From NCBI RefSeq assembly GCF_000151315.2, contig NW_011887292.1, positions 1,775,181 to 1,839,180 on the forward strand: 64,000 nucleotides of DNA, given 5' to 3'. Source of the stretch: Capsaspora owczarzaki ATCC 30864. Its lineage: Eukaryota; Opisthokonta; Filasterea. A model generated the notes under the pieces. It saw only the letters and a program-made list of their open reading frames with translations. It was not told where the DNA came from and did not search any database. The position numbers and the translations under genes are program-made. This document shows, piece after piece, positions 37,151-48,034 of the stretch; position 1 is the stretch's first letter; each line of letters begins with the position of its first letter.

Positions 37151-40100
37151 ATGCATGAATCTGGATTGCCGCTTCATGTTCAAGTGCATGTCCAGTCGTC
37201 ATCCGTCATGCTCGAGTTTTGTCACAACGACACGCTCACGATTGAGTGGAGCGCCGATGCCTTCTCCATCTGCTTTCTAGACACGCTCGGGTCGACGTCA
37301 CTCGCAGGGTTTATGGCCGTCTATGGCTCTGTCAAACTGGTACGTGAATCAGCAAACGTGATGTGTGATTGGCAGGGGGTGCGTCGGCGTTTGGGGCGTT
37401 GGACGCTCGGAGTGAATGAGCCTGCTGGCGAAACGCATCGCTGTGCGAAACCCGACCTTCGCCCGCGTCCAGTTCCAGTCTCGAGGCAAAGCAGGTCTTG
37501 AATTATCTTGCCAAAAGTCAATTAATTGCCAGGCAGCATTGTGCACGCAAGCGCATTTCGAGTGCGGTGAACATAAGCAAAACTTGTTATTACCATCGCC
37601 CTTCGGTGCGAAAATTCGCCGTTTCTCATTATTCTCGAATTGCGTTCGTACAAAATTGGAACCGTTCACACATCTTCGAGCCAGAGTCACAACATTCACT
37701 ATGAATTCAAATATTCAAGCCTGTTGAGACTGCAACGAAAGTTATCTGTGTGCTCACCTCCGTCCCGCTTCGTTTTTTGCAGTGGAGATTGTTCACCTCA
37801 CCCAAGATTGCTCGAGCTGTATCGCCCGCCATTTCATTCCATGTGCTGCACTTGGTTGCTGCGCTGATTATCTTGCTGTGCTACCCTGCCGTGATGATTG
37901 CCCATGCGGCGCTGGATTCGTCGCGCATCTACGGGTCTGCCGTCATGTCGGCGTGCTTGCACGTCTTTGCGTGGAGCTACCTCTTGGTCGTCGTGCGAAT
38001 CTCACGCATCAAGTCGGTCGCTCACCACAAGGTTGTGTTTGTCTTTTACATGATGGCCGTGCTGGAGGTCAATATGGAGCTCGCATCTGTCAACGGCGAG
38101 AATGTCTACTTTCGCCTGAAAGACGGGCTGCACGTCGCTTCCTTTGCCACGTTCATCATTCGTTACGCACTCACCACGCTGATGCCGGTGTTTGCGCTCC
38201 TGGACAACCGCCAGCTCAAGCTTGCTCTCGCCGCTGGCTATGTGGCAATCAACGGCGACGAGCAGCTTGCAGACGACGGTGGCAAGCAAGCGCCGTCCTC
38301 CAAGCCCCCTGGTGCCTCGTCGAGTGACGACGATATCTTTCAAGGGAACACGTTTCACGACTTTCGTCGTCGCATCAAGCTACTGTGGCCGTATCTTTGG
38401 CCGCGGAACGATCGCTTGCTCCAATTCTATGTCATTGTGTGTCTGACGCTGCTGGCAGCCGGGCGTGGTATCAATGTCCTCGTTCCAAGTGAGTATTGTT
38501 AGGAACGTGGTTGGTTTTTTTGTTGTTGTTGACCGGGCGCTGATATTCCCACGGAATTTGATGACTCACCCGATTGACAATCTCGCTCCACCAACCACCT
38601 CAACCGCCTCCACCACCACAGTCTACAACAAGCAGATGGTGAACGACCTGACACCAGATCCCGTCACCAAAGCTCTCGAAATGCCGTACAAGGACATTGG
38701 CATTTACATTCTGCTCATCTTCATCCAGGGCGGCAGCGTGGGCTCGACTGGTTTGCTCAACTCACTCCGCTCGTGCCTGTGGGTCAAGATCAGCCAGTAC
38801 ACCGACCGAACCATTCGGCTGAAAATGTTCAACCACATTCACAGCTTGAGCCTTCGCTGGCACATGTCCAAAAAGACGGGCGAGGTGCTGCGTGTCATGG
38901 ATCGCGGCACGGACAGCATTGACACGTTGCTCAGCGCCATCCTCTTTAACATTTTGCCAACGTTTGTAGACATTGCCATTGCAATTGGCTACTTTATCTA
39001 CACGTTCAACGTCTGGTTTGGCGTCATTGTCTTTGTGGCCATGTCGCTGTACGTTGGCTTTACTGTTTCCATTACCGAATGGCGAACCAAGTTCCGTCGC
39101 AAGATGAACAAGATGGACAACGAATCTCGCGCAAAGGCCGTGGACTCGCTCCTCAACTTTGAGACGGTCAAGTACTACGAAGCGGAGCGGGTTGAAGCCG
39201 AACGCTACGAGCGCTCCATCCTCGATTACCAAGCCGAAGAGTGGCGTTCCAACTTTACACTCAACCTGCTCAACTGCGGCCAAACGCTCATCATCACCGC
39301 AGGCCTTGCGGCGGGATGCATGTATTGCGGTTACAAGGTGGCTGCTGGCGAACTGACCGTGGGCGACTTTGTGCTGTTCCTGTCCTACGTGGTCCAACTG
39401 TATGCGCCGCTCAACATGTTTGGCTCGTGGTATCGTCTGCTGACGCAGTACTTTATCGACATGGAGAACATGTTTGATTTGCTGGCAGTTGAGCCTGAAG
39501 GTACGTTGTGAGGAAGGATCACTTTGGCTGTTTAAATGAAGGATAGTGTGTGACCTGTCGTGATTATTGACGCCGTTTTCTCCTGACTTTGTCAACCGTT
39601 GGTGTAGTCAAGGACATCCCCACCGCACAGGCGTTAAGCGTCACATCGGGCGAAGTCAAGTTTGACAACGTCCACTTTGCCTACGACCCCGCAAAGCCTG
39701 TCCTGAAAGGAATCTCGTTCACAATCCCGGCTGGCCAAACGTTTGCCTTGGTCGGGGCTTCGGGAAGCGGCAAAAGGTACGGTCATCATGTGCTATCGGG
39801 GAATAATAATGGGGTGCTTGGCAAAGTGCTGACTGTGCTTTGCTTTGTTTGTTGGTTGGTTTCCTTTGGTTTGTTTGTGTGTTTGTTGGCGGTTTTCTTT
39901 TCAAGCACGATCGTTCGACTCTTGTTCCGCTTTTACGACCTCGTTTCTGGCACAATCACCATCGATGGACAGGACATTTCCCAAGTTCAACAGGCCTCGT
40001 TACGCCGTGCGATTGGCGTTGTGCCTCAGGACACCGTCTTGTTCCATGACACCATTCGATACAACATCCGGTATGGTCGGCAAGACGCCACGGAGGCGGA

Positions 40101-40593
40101 ACTCGAGAATGCCACGCGCGCCGCAGAAATGCACGACAAGATCATGTCCTTCCCGGACAAGTACAACACCGTCGTGGGCGAGCGCGGCTTGCGGCTCTCT
40201 GGTGGCGAGAAGCAACGGGTGGCCATCGCACGCACCATCCTGAAGGCTCCGCAGATTGTCATGTTGGACGAAGCCACGAGCGCTCTGGACACCATTGTTG
40301 AGCGTCAAATTCAGGCGTCGCTTGCTCGCGTGTGTGACAACCGCACGACCCTCGTTGTGGCACACCGCCTTTCCACCATCATAGGCGCAGACCAAATTCT
40401 CGTGCTCCAAGACGGCGAAGTGATTGAGCGTGGCAGTCACGCAGAGCTGTTGTCGCTGGGCGGCAAGTACAAACACCTGTGGCAGCAACAGCTCGAGTCT
40501 TCCAAAGCGGCTGCTCCGTCGTCGTCGGGAAGTCTGCCAACAGATAGCAATGCACCATCCAGCAGCGCGACCCCAGTGAGCGGTAATCCATAA
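37151..40593 (+). CDS. ABCB6: ABCB6/HMT1-type half ABC transporter
   Basis: Exons 37151-37339, 37783-38488, 38622-39500, 39608-39776, 39906-40593; 876 residues (842 in human ABCB6). The N-terminal half is the extra TMD0-type membrane domain of ABCB6. The ABC membrane domain follows with [43 protein letters not shown] and [14 protein letters not shown], all near-identical to ABCB6. The nucleotide-binding domain has Walker A GASGSGKST (split by intron 4 after GSGK), signature LSGGEKQ, Walker [13 protein letters not shown] and the H-loop AHRLST. Expected function: export of porphyrin, or of heavy-metal/thiol conjugates, across a mitochondrial, vacuolar or lysosomal membrane. A Ser/Pro-rich C-terminal tail is extra. 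The start could be either of two in-frame Met codons (37151 or 37208). Confidence 0.95.
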
Positions 40594-41025
40594 AAGGGAG
40601 GTTGAAAAATACAATAAAAGCATCTGAATGAAATTCGCTTGTTTCAATACCAAGTCCACCATTCGACGCAAACGAGCGTTCAATTGGTTCTGAGCTTGTT
40701 GTTGTTTTTGGTTCGCCATTCGAAACCCAAATTGATGCGTCCGAGCTTGGCGGAGATCGTGTGAGAGCGTCCCAATGTTGCAATGTACGGTAGACCTGTA
40801 CACATTGCGAGGATTGTTCCAGCAGGTCGTTTTCGTATTGTCATACGATGCAAAGAGAATGCATGTATGCTGATCGCCAGCCAAGCAGTTCCGTCACCAT
40901 CGAATCTAGACTGGGTGTAGCACAGAACGGTTGGTGTTTGGTTTTTTGTTGGCAGTCCAACTTTTTTTTTTTTTTTTTCTTTTTTCGCTTCTCTTCTCGT
41001 TTTCGTTTTCGTTCCACCCTGACCA
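40594..41025. other. Intergenic region, ABCB6 3' end to permease 5' end
   Basis: A canonical polyadenylation signal aataaa lies at 40613-40618, 20 bases after the ABCB6 stop codon. A T-run (40962-40986) and C/T-rich sequence immediately precede the permease ATG. No gene was seen. Confidence 0.6.
40613..40618 (+). terminator. Polyadenylation signal of ABCB6
   Basis: A perfect AATAAA hexamer starts 20 nt downstream of the ABCB6 stop; a short 3' UTR would fit the compact spacing. Confidence 0.5.
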
Positions 41026-41558
41026 ATGTCCGAGTTTGACGCACTGCACGATCGTGCCGTGTCGCCCACGGACTCGTTTACCGGCTCTGTCAACGTCGGC
41101 CCGACTGGGGCGCTTTCTCCTGGTGGTCGCCCGCAGCGCGTCGGGTCGTCGGCCTCGCTGCTGCTCCTCGGCCACACGGCTGTCGACACTGCCCACATGC
41201 CCGAGGACGTCCAGGACTGGTACGCTTTGTTTTTTTGATTCCATCTCACATTGCTTCTTCCCTCCATATCGTGGTTGTGTTTTCCGCCGTTTGCCGGCGC
41301 CATGAGCCACCAGCCCTCGCTCTCGTGTGGCGCGACAGTTTACAGTTGCGTGGAAGTTTTTATTTTTATTTTTTTTATTTTTTTGTGTCCCCTGTTTCGT
41401 GTGATCCACGCCGCTCTGTTGTCCTTCTCCTCTCTTCTCCCCAACTACGCTTTGAGCACGGGTTCATGTGCCCGAGGACGGTCGACGACCGAGTGAGCGA
41501 GTGAGTGGGGCGTGCATGTGTCGCGCTAAAACCGTCCCACTCGTCAAGCTTGCCGCTC

Positions 41559-41597
<39 letters not shown>

Positions 41598-44496
41598 CTG
41601 TGCCTGTTCGCTCTGCCAACCGCAACGAGAGCGAGCCACTCTGTTCTACCATCTATTGAACAATACGAGCACGAGCCCAACCAACACCTCTCCCTCTCCC
41701 TCTCCGACCGAGCTTCGGTGCGTTTTGCGGTCTTTCGTTTTTTTTTTTTTTTTTTTTTTTTTTTTCGGTTAATCCACTCACTCACTCTCCCTCTCCCGCT
41801 CACTCACCCGCTTATTCTCACCATTTCACTCAATCTCTTATTCTTGCATCAACGGCGAGTTCGAACCGACCGTCTGTTTTGACGTTGGAGGGATGAGCAA
41901 CCCCAACAACAATGTCGCGTGGTCGGTCGCGGATTTGTTTTTTTGAATAGATCACTCATGCAATCATCCACTCACTCGTCCACACACACATACACACACA
42001 TGCATACTCGCTCGCTCACTCACTTGCAAATTTGTGTCACAGGGAGTGGCCCGGCAGCGGCGTCGCCGAGCGCATCAACGATCTGACATACACGTTCGCC
42101 CAATCGCCTGTGCCAACCCGAACATCGGTCAGCCACCACGGCGCGGACAACAGCACCAACATCAACAGCGACGACGAGGATGCTGGCTTGATGGGTCGTG
42201 GCAAGCCGGCACCTTCGGGCGATGGCGGCGCTGGCGACGAAAAGGCGAACGATGTCACCATCCCTTTGCTGGGTGGCGCGGTGCAATCCGCCCACAAGAA
42301 GCTCGGCCAGCTCGCAGCCACTGCCATTGCTGGCAACGACATCACTGGTAGCTGTCTCTACACGCTTGGTATCTGCACCTACTATGCGGGTATTTGGTGA
42401 GTTGCCATGACATGCGCAACCCGGTTCATGCTTTTTTTTTTTTGTTGTTGTTGTTGTTGTTGTTTTTGTTGTTGTTTGATTGTGCCTCCTTTGTTTCCAT
42501 GCTCACAATCCTTGCTTTGGTTTGCTTGTTTGCTCGCTTGTTTGTTTTTCTTTCCAGGGCACCGCTTTCCCTCTTTCTGGTCGTCATCATGCTGTACTTT
42601 TTCCGCTCCATCTATGGAGAGGTCGTCACGGCACTGCCCGTCAACGGTGGCACGTACTCTGTTCTGCTCAACACATCGACCAAGCTGCTTGCCGCGCTGG
42701 CAGCGTGCTTGACCATCTTGTCGTACATTAGCACGGCTGTAGTGAGCGCGGCTTCCTCCATGGAGTACTTCATCGGTCTGTACAGCGACACCAACGTCAA
42801 GGTCGGCACCATTTGCGTGTTGGGCATCTTCTGCCTCCTCACCTTGATGGGCATTAAAGAGTCTGCTCCTGTCGCCGTGACCATCTTTATTCTCCATCTC
42901 CTCACCCTGACGATTCTGATTGTCGCCTGTTTTGTTGATGCCTGCCAAGGTAACAGCGCCTCGTCCTTCAGTCGCTGGCTTGGTTTTTTGCAAAACAACA
43001 TACAAAAAAGCGTTTGGTGACTCATTCGTTTCGACCTGATATGGGATGTTGATCAGATGGCTTCAAGAGACTTTCTCACAACTGGGAAATCCGAGCGGAT
43101 CCCGACTTTCCCTACCCGGATGTTGGCAATGCCATTTTCTACGGTTTTTGCGCAGGTTTGAAGAGCTGGTTGTTTTGTTGTTGTTGCTTGCTTGTTTGTT
43201 GCTGCTGCCGCAGATACACTCACAGTGCTTTCCTGCTTCATAGCCATGCTCGGTATCACTGGTTTCGAGACCTCGGCCAACTACGTGGAAGAGCAAGCGC
43301 CGGGCGTGTTTGTCAAGACTCTGCGCAACATGTGGATTGCTGTGGGTCTTTTGAACCCGACCTTGAGGTACAGAACGGATTCAGCTTCAACGATTTCTCA
43401 ATTTTTGTTTCAAGCCAACTACGAGTGCTCACACGCGTTTCTTTGTCTTCTTTCGCCGCTTTGCAGCTTCCTGTCGCTCTGCACTCTTGATCTGAAGGAC
43501 GCCGTTCTGGGATCCACGAACGGCACGAGCACGAGCGGCGGCAACAATGCTTTGCTCTTGGCAATGGTTCCCTCCTCGTACACGTGGCTGCAGAAGCTCG
43601 TCTCGGCTGACGCCGCGCTTGTCCTGATGGGCGGTGTGTTTACCAGCTATGTCGGCATCACCGGTCTCGTTCGCCGGCTTTCGCTCGATCGCTGCCTCCC
43701 CAGTGTGCTGGCCAAGACAAACCGCTTCACGCACTCGAATCACTACATTATCATTGGCTTCTTCCTGCTGTGCACGTCCTTGTATCTCATTCTCGACGGC
43801 AACCTGCTTGACTTGTCGGGCATCTACACGCTCAGCTTTTTGGTCGTCATGGGCTTGTTTGCTGTCGGCAATCTGTTGCTCAAGTATTCGCGCTCCAAGT
43901 TGCAACGCAAAGTCCACGCAAACAAACTCGGCGTGCTTCTTGCCCTGTCGGCTGTTGGTGCTGCGCTCGTTGGCAACATTCTCCTCAACGTCGAGAATGT
44001 CAAGTGGTTCTTTTTGTACTACTCGGTTGCCGTCATGTCGGTCATCATCATGCTCCGACGCACCTTTGTGCTCAAGCTCCTATTGCGCTTCCTTCGTAAC
44101 ATCAAGCACCATCCTCTCATCTTTTTCTGGCGGCCTACCCAATGGGCGCTTGATGCATGCATCTCGGCCATGCGTTCCATCAAGTCGCAAAAGATGGTCT
44201 TCTTCGCCAAGACGGAGGACATTACCGTCATGAACAAGGCTGCCATGTACGTGCGCGACAACGAACACACCATGTGGCTTCAAATTGTGCACGTGCACGC
44301 TCGCGGCGTACCAGTGCCTGCCGGACTGGAAGAGAATGTGCGGACGCTCGATCGCATCTACCCCAAGATGCGCATTGACTTTATTGCAGTCCAACACGAC
44401 ACGTTTGATGGTGAGGCGATCGATCTCATCAGTCAGCGTCTCGAGTTTGCCCAGGATATGGGTCAGCTCGGCAACGTCCGCCTCATCACACATTAA
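41026..44496 (+). CDS. APC-superfamily amino-acid permease with a C-terminal cytosolic domain
   Basis: Exons 41026-41219, 42043-42396, 42558-42949, 43057-43155, 43214-43367, 43467-44496; 740 residues. After about 155 polar N-terminal residues the transporter core begins with AAIAGNDITGSCLYTLG, the unwound helix-1 substrate motif of amino-acid/polyamine permeases. It continues through YGEVVTALPVNGGTYSVLL, MGIKESAPVAVTIFIL, GITGFETSANYVEEQAPGVF (helix 6) and YVGITGLVRRLSLDRCLP (helix 8), to about twelve helices in all. The last 150 residues are soluble, with alternating strands and helices (WLQIVHVHA, RIDFIAVQHD, NVRLITH). Likely plasma-membrane or lysosomal amino-acid transport; the substrate is not predictable. 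Intron 1 is 823 nt with CT and T tracts. The aataaa at 44712 may be its polyadenylation signal. Confidence 0.85.
41561..41765. repeat. CT microsatellite and T-run in permease intron 1
   Basis: A CT dinucleotide run at about 41561-41592, a second CT-rich stretch near 41689-41706 and a T-run of about 27 bases at 41738-41765 lie in the 823-nt first intron. Confidence 0.8.
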
Positions 44497-44909
44497 AGCA
44501 GAAAAATCAAAAATAACAACCGGTTCGAAAGACCGGGTTTTCAACGACCAACAGTTGTCGTTGTCATGCTTTTTTTTTTTTAACAGTTGTCGTTGTCATG
44601 CTTTTTTTTCTTTTCGTGATTGTTATCGTTGTTGTTGCTGTTGTTGTTGGTTTTTTTGCCTGTTGTCCTTGTTTGTTTGTGTCGTTCATCTCGCTCATCC
44701 GTTGATTCGAAAATAAACCAAGTCAAGCTTTTGAAACGCGAAAATTCCCTGAATGGACCTCCCCCCTCTCCCCATGTGAGTGTTTTCAGTTTGCGCAAAA
44801 GACAGTCCGAGCAGGTTTGTATTTGGCTCCAGTGATCAATTCAGCACTTGTTCAACCGTGCTCTTCGTAAAGCTAGACGACGTCAGTGTGTTCGACTTGG
44901 ACGCTGGCA
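44497..44909. other. Convergent intergenic region with a 32-bp tandem duplication
   Basis: Separates the stop codons of the permease and the large kinase. Contains the perfect duplication at 44550-44613, GTT-rich sequence and aataaa at 44712-44717 on the permease strand. No gene was seen. Confidence 0.6.
44550..44613 (+). repeat. 32-bp tandem duplication in the 3' flank of the permease gene
   Basis: The unit begins aacagttgtcgttgtcatgc and ends in a T-run. The first copy starts at 44550 and the second at 44582; they differ only in the length and a late C of the T-run. Confidence 0.88.
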
Positions 44910-47441
44910 CTACTCGTACGCATTACTCAACTGCGACTCTTGACGGAAAAGACCATTTTCCGCTGTAGGAAACGCATCGTTCTCGTCAAGGCGTGCAAAG
45001 TGGTCGTTGATAAACCACTCCAAATTGTGCGACGAATCTGCGCAAGTCCCCAAGGGCGTACGCGGGTCTGGGTCTGTGTCGGTTTCAGCTGGGCCATATC
45101 CGCTGCTCAAGCCGTCGTCAGACTCGCCATCGATATCCTCGTCCAACGCGTCAAAGATATCAGGATGGTCGCTCAAGTAGACCAGGACGTGGTCGGCAGA
45201 AACGCGCTGCGATGGGTCAATTTGAAGCATCAAGGCAAAGAGACGCAAGATTGAATCTGGGAAACAATCCCAGGGATTGTCGGTCAGATAGGTGCCGTCG
45301 ATAAAGTTGGCAAACCGAGGACAGCACGGGTGCGCCCTTTGCCACGGCATGTTCTGGACAATGAGGAGGAACAGCACAATGCCGCAAGACCACATGTCGG
45401 CGTGTTTGGCGTCGTACACTATGCGTTGGTCAACCGTCAGCTCCACAAGCGCCGGAGGAGCCGGGGACGGCGTCTGTGTGAGTTGGAGAAGGGACACGAG
45501 CGGGGGCGTGGCGTCTCGCCCATAAAAGAGTCTGTACAGCTCGAGGCTGCAGCTAGCAACCACCTCTGGCGCAATGTAACACGAGCTTCCGCGCACGCCA
45601 AATGCCGGGCCGTCTTCGATGCACACGGACAGCCCAAAGTCGCCCAGTTTGATCGAGTCGTTGGCTGTGAGGAACATGTTTTCAGGCTTGATGTCCATGT
45701 GTGCCACTCCACGGGCATGCAAGTGCTGAACGGCGGAGAGGAGTTGGGTAAAGTAGCGCTGAACGTGATCGACGTCGACAATGCCGTTTGCCAACCGCTC
45801 AAACACATCGCCACTGTCGCAGACTTCGAAAAAGAGCGCAACTGCGCCGTCTCGTAGCCGACACGTTGGCTCCATCATGGCCACAACGTTGGGGTGTGTT
45901 TCGCACTGTAGATTGACATAGAGCTCCTTCCAAAACGCGTCACGTCCTTGCGTTGTTCTGCGCGACTCGGCCAGGAGCTTGATGGCCGCTTTGCGATTCG
46001 CATCCGCCTCGTGTATTCCCAAATAGACTGAGCTGAAACCGCCATGGCCCAACACGCCGAGGACACGGAAGTCTGCAATAACGCGATGGACTGTCTTGCG
46101 GGAGGTAAAAGAGCTCGAGAAGCTTTCCGATGTGACAGAGGAGGTGCTGTTATTAATACTAGCAGCGCCCGCGGCAGCCAGTTTTAGGAGAGACGAAGCG
46201 CGTCGGATGTCGTGCGATTCGGGCATAAAATCGCTGTTAACGCTCGACTGCGAATCTTCGCTCGTGGTTTTCCGAGGGCGTGCTGACAAACCTGCGACTG
46301 CAGTATTGCTCGGTGGGGATCGTGTCCGGCTGTTTTGGTACAAGGACCGACGCGCAGCAGCGTCCAGTAGGTGAGCAGGCTGGCGGCCTGCGCTTGAAGG
46401 ACTGGAAGTTCCGCTGTTGTTACTTGTGTGGCTGGCAGAGATTTGGCTCAGGCGAGAGGCAGATGGGCGTCGTGGATTGGACGCGGTGGCATTCGTTGTT
46501 GTTGCGGTTGCTGTGGCTGTTGCCGTCGTGGTTGTTGTTGTGGTTGTAGTTGTAGTCGTTGTTGTGGCGTCGAGAATCTCGGTCGAATCCCAGACTTCCT
46601 GCCGTGTCGTCTGCTCTTCACCCCAAAGCCGCATCGCTGTTGAATACGGGACTGTGTTGCCGCGAAGCTTGCGTAGGGCGACTTGAGGCGAGATTGTCCC
46701 CGAATCCACCCCTGCCGCATCGAAAGGTGTGAGCACGGGATGGTCCAACGCGAGCATTTCTGGCTCAACAACATCGTCCAGAATGCCCGCAGCCTCCATT
46801 TCGCTCGTAATGTTGATGCTACGACTCAGCACCGAGCCAGAGCGCACGCCAGCCAGAGAGATGGACACACGTCGCGAGCGTCCAACTGTTGCAGCAGCAG
46901 GCGAGCCGGCGCTGGGTGCGAATGCAGGCAACGCGGATGCCGACGCCGACGCTAGAGGTATTGTCGGAGATGCTGGCGTGCGCGGCAAGCCCACTTGACT
47001 GAGCGAGCTCAATGACAGCGCCTGCAGCTGGTGGCTGAGCGACAGTGACGGCCCAGCGAACGATCGCCGAAGCACGTTCGCATTGGCGCCTCGCCCACCC
47101 GCAGCAGCAGCAGCAGCCTGCGCCACGGCCGTCGGCGAGGACGGAGGCATGCCCGAGGAGGATATTCCTGCAAGGCTGCTCGACGAGCTGGACAGCGACT
47201 GGAGGCTCGTCGTGCTGGACGACCCGGGCGAGCCGAGCCGCTGAGAATCCTGCTGCTGCTGTGACAGGTTTCCCGTCGAACCATACAGGGCCAGCGGCGA
47301 CCCGGCGAGCGGCGACCCTGCCTGTGGTGGCGTTGTGCCAAACAGCCCCACCGATGGTCGCAGGCTGTGACTCACGCCTCGCTGGCGGAGGGTCTTCTTG
47401 GCGCCGCCGCTGCCGAGTGGAGACGGCGAACCAGCCACAGG

Positions 47442-47475
<34 letters not shown>

Positions 47476-47741
47476 GTAGCAAGAGCGAGCGCTGCGGCTG
47501 GCGACAGGATTGGCATCGAGGTCGCACTTGCAGATGGTAGTGGATTGGACGTGACGGCAGACGGCGGACTGGCGGTCGGAAGAAGCGACGCCGGATTAGG
47601 CAGCGACGACGCCGACGACGACGCTGAGGACAATGACGCCGGCTGGTACGACTGCCGCCGCTGCATGAGTGGCATGGACGTCACGCGCGTCGCCTGCGGG
47701 TGACTGGCGCTGGGCGCGTTGCTGTCCGACTCGGCAGGCAT
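44910..47741 (-). CDS. Large Ser/Thr kinase with low-complexity N-terminus and HMD catalytic motif
   Basis: A single exon of 943 residues from the first ATG (47741). Residues 1 to about 550 are low complexity: Ser/Pro/Ala-rich, a CAG-coded Gln run, a Thr run followed by Ala-Thr repeats, and Ser runs, so probably disordered. The kinase domain (about 552-880) has LGHGGFSSVYLG, AAIKLL, MDIKPENMFL, DFGLSV, SSCYIAPEVV and DMWSCGIVLFLL. NMPWQRA in the C-lobe recalls fungal Ran1/Ksp1-type kinases; this link is a guess. The HRD motif is HMD, so it is a non-RD kinase, while the catalytic Asp, the Lys and the DFG remain and activity is expected. An unusual insert (about 40 residues, Leu/Pro/Thr-rich) follows the APE motif. 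The C-terminal tail is acidic and Asp/Pro-rich. Confidence 0.85.
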
Positions 47742-48034
47742 TGGCAATAATGCGAGACGGAGGTTTGACCAGCTAAGCGAAAAACAACAAAAACCGACGA
47801 CAACGACGTATGTGTCACTTGGAGACGAAGGTTGACTGACTCAGACTGGCACACAACACAAAGGCAATGCACGTTGGATGAAGCAGGTTGAAATGACTGT
47901 GGCATGTCTCAAGCAAGCGAATGCTGGAATTTCGCTGGTCTGAAAGTCGTGACTGGTGAAATTTGGATGTAACTTGTTTCAACATTGCCACGAAAACACA
48001 CACATGCACCCAGCAAGAAACAGGAGCACGCACT

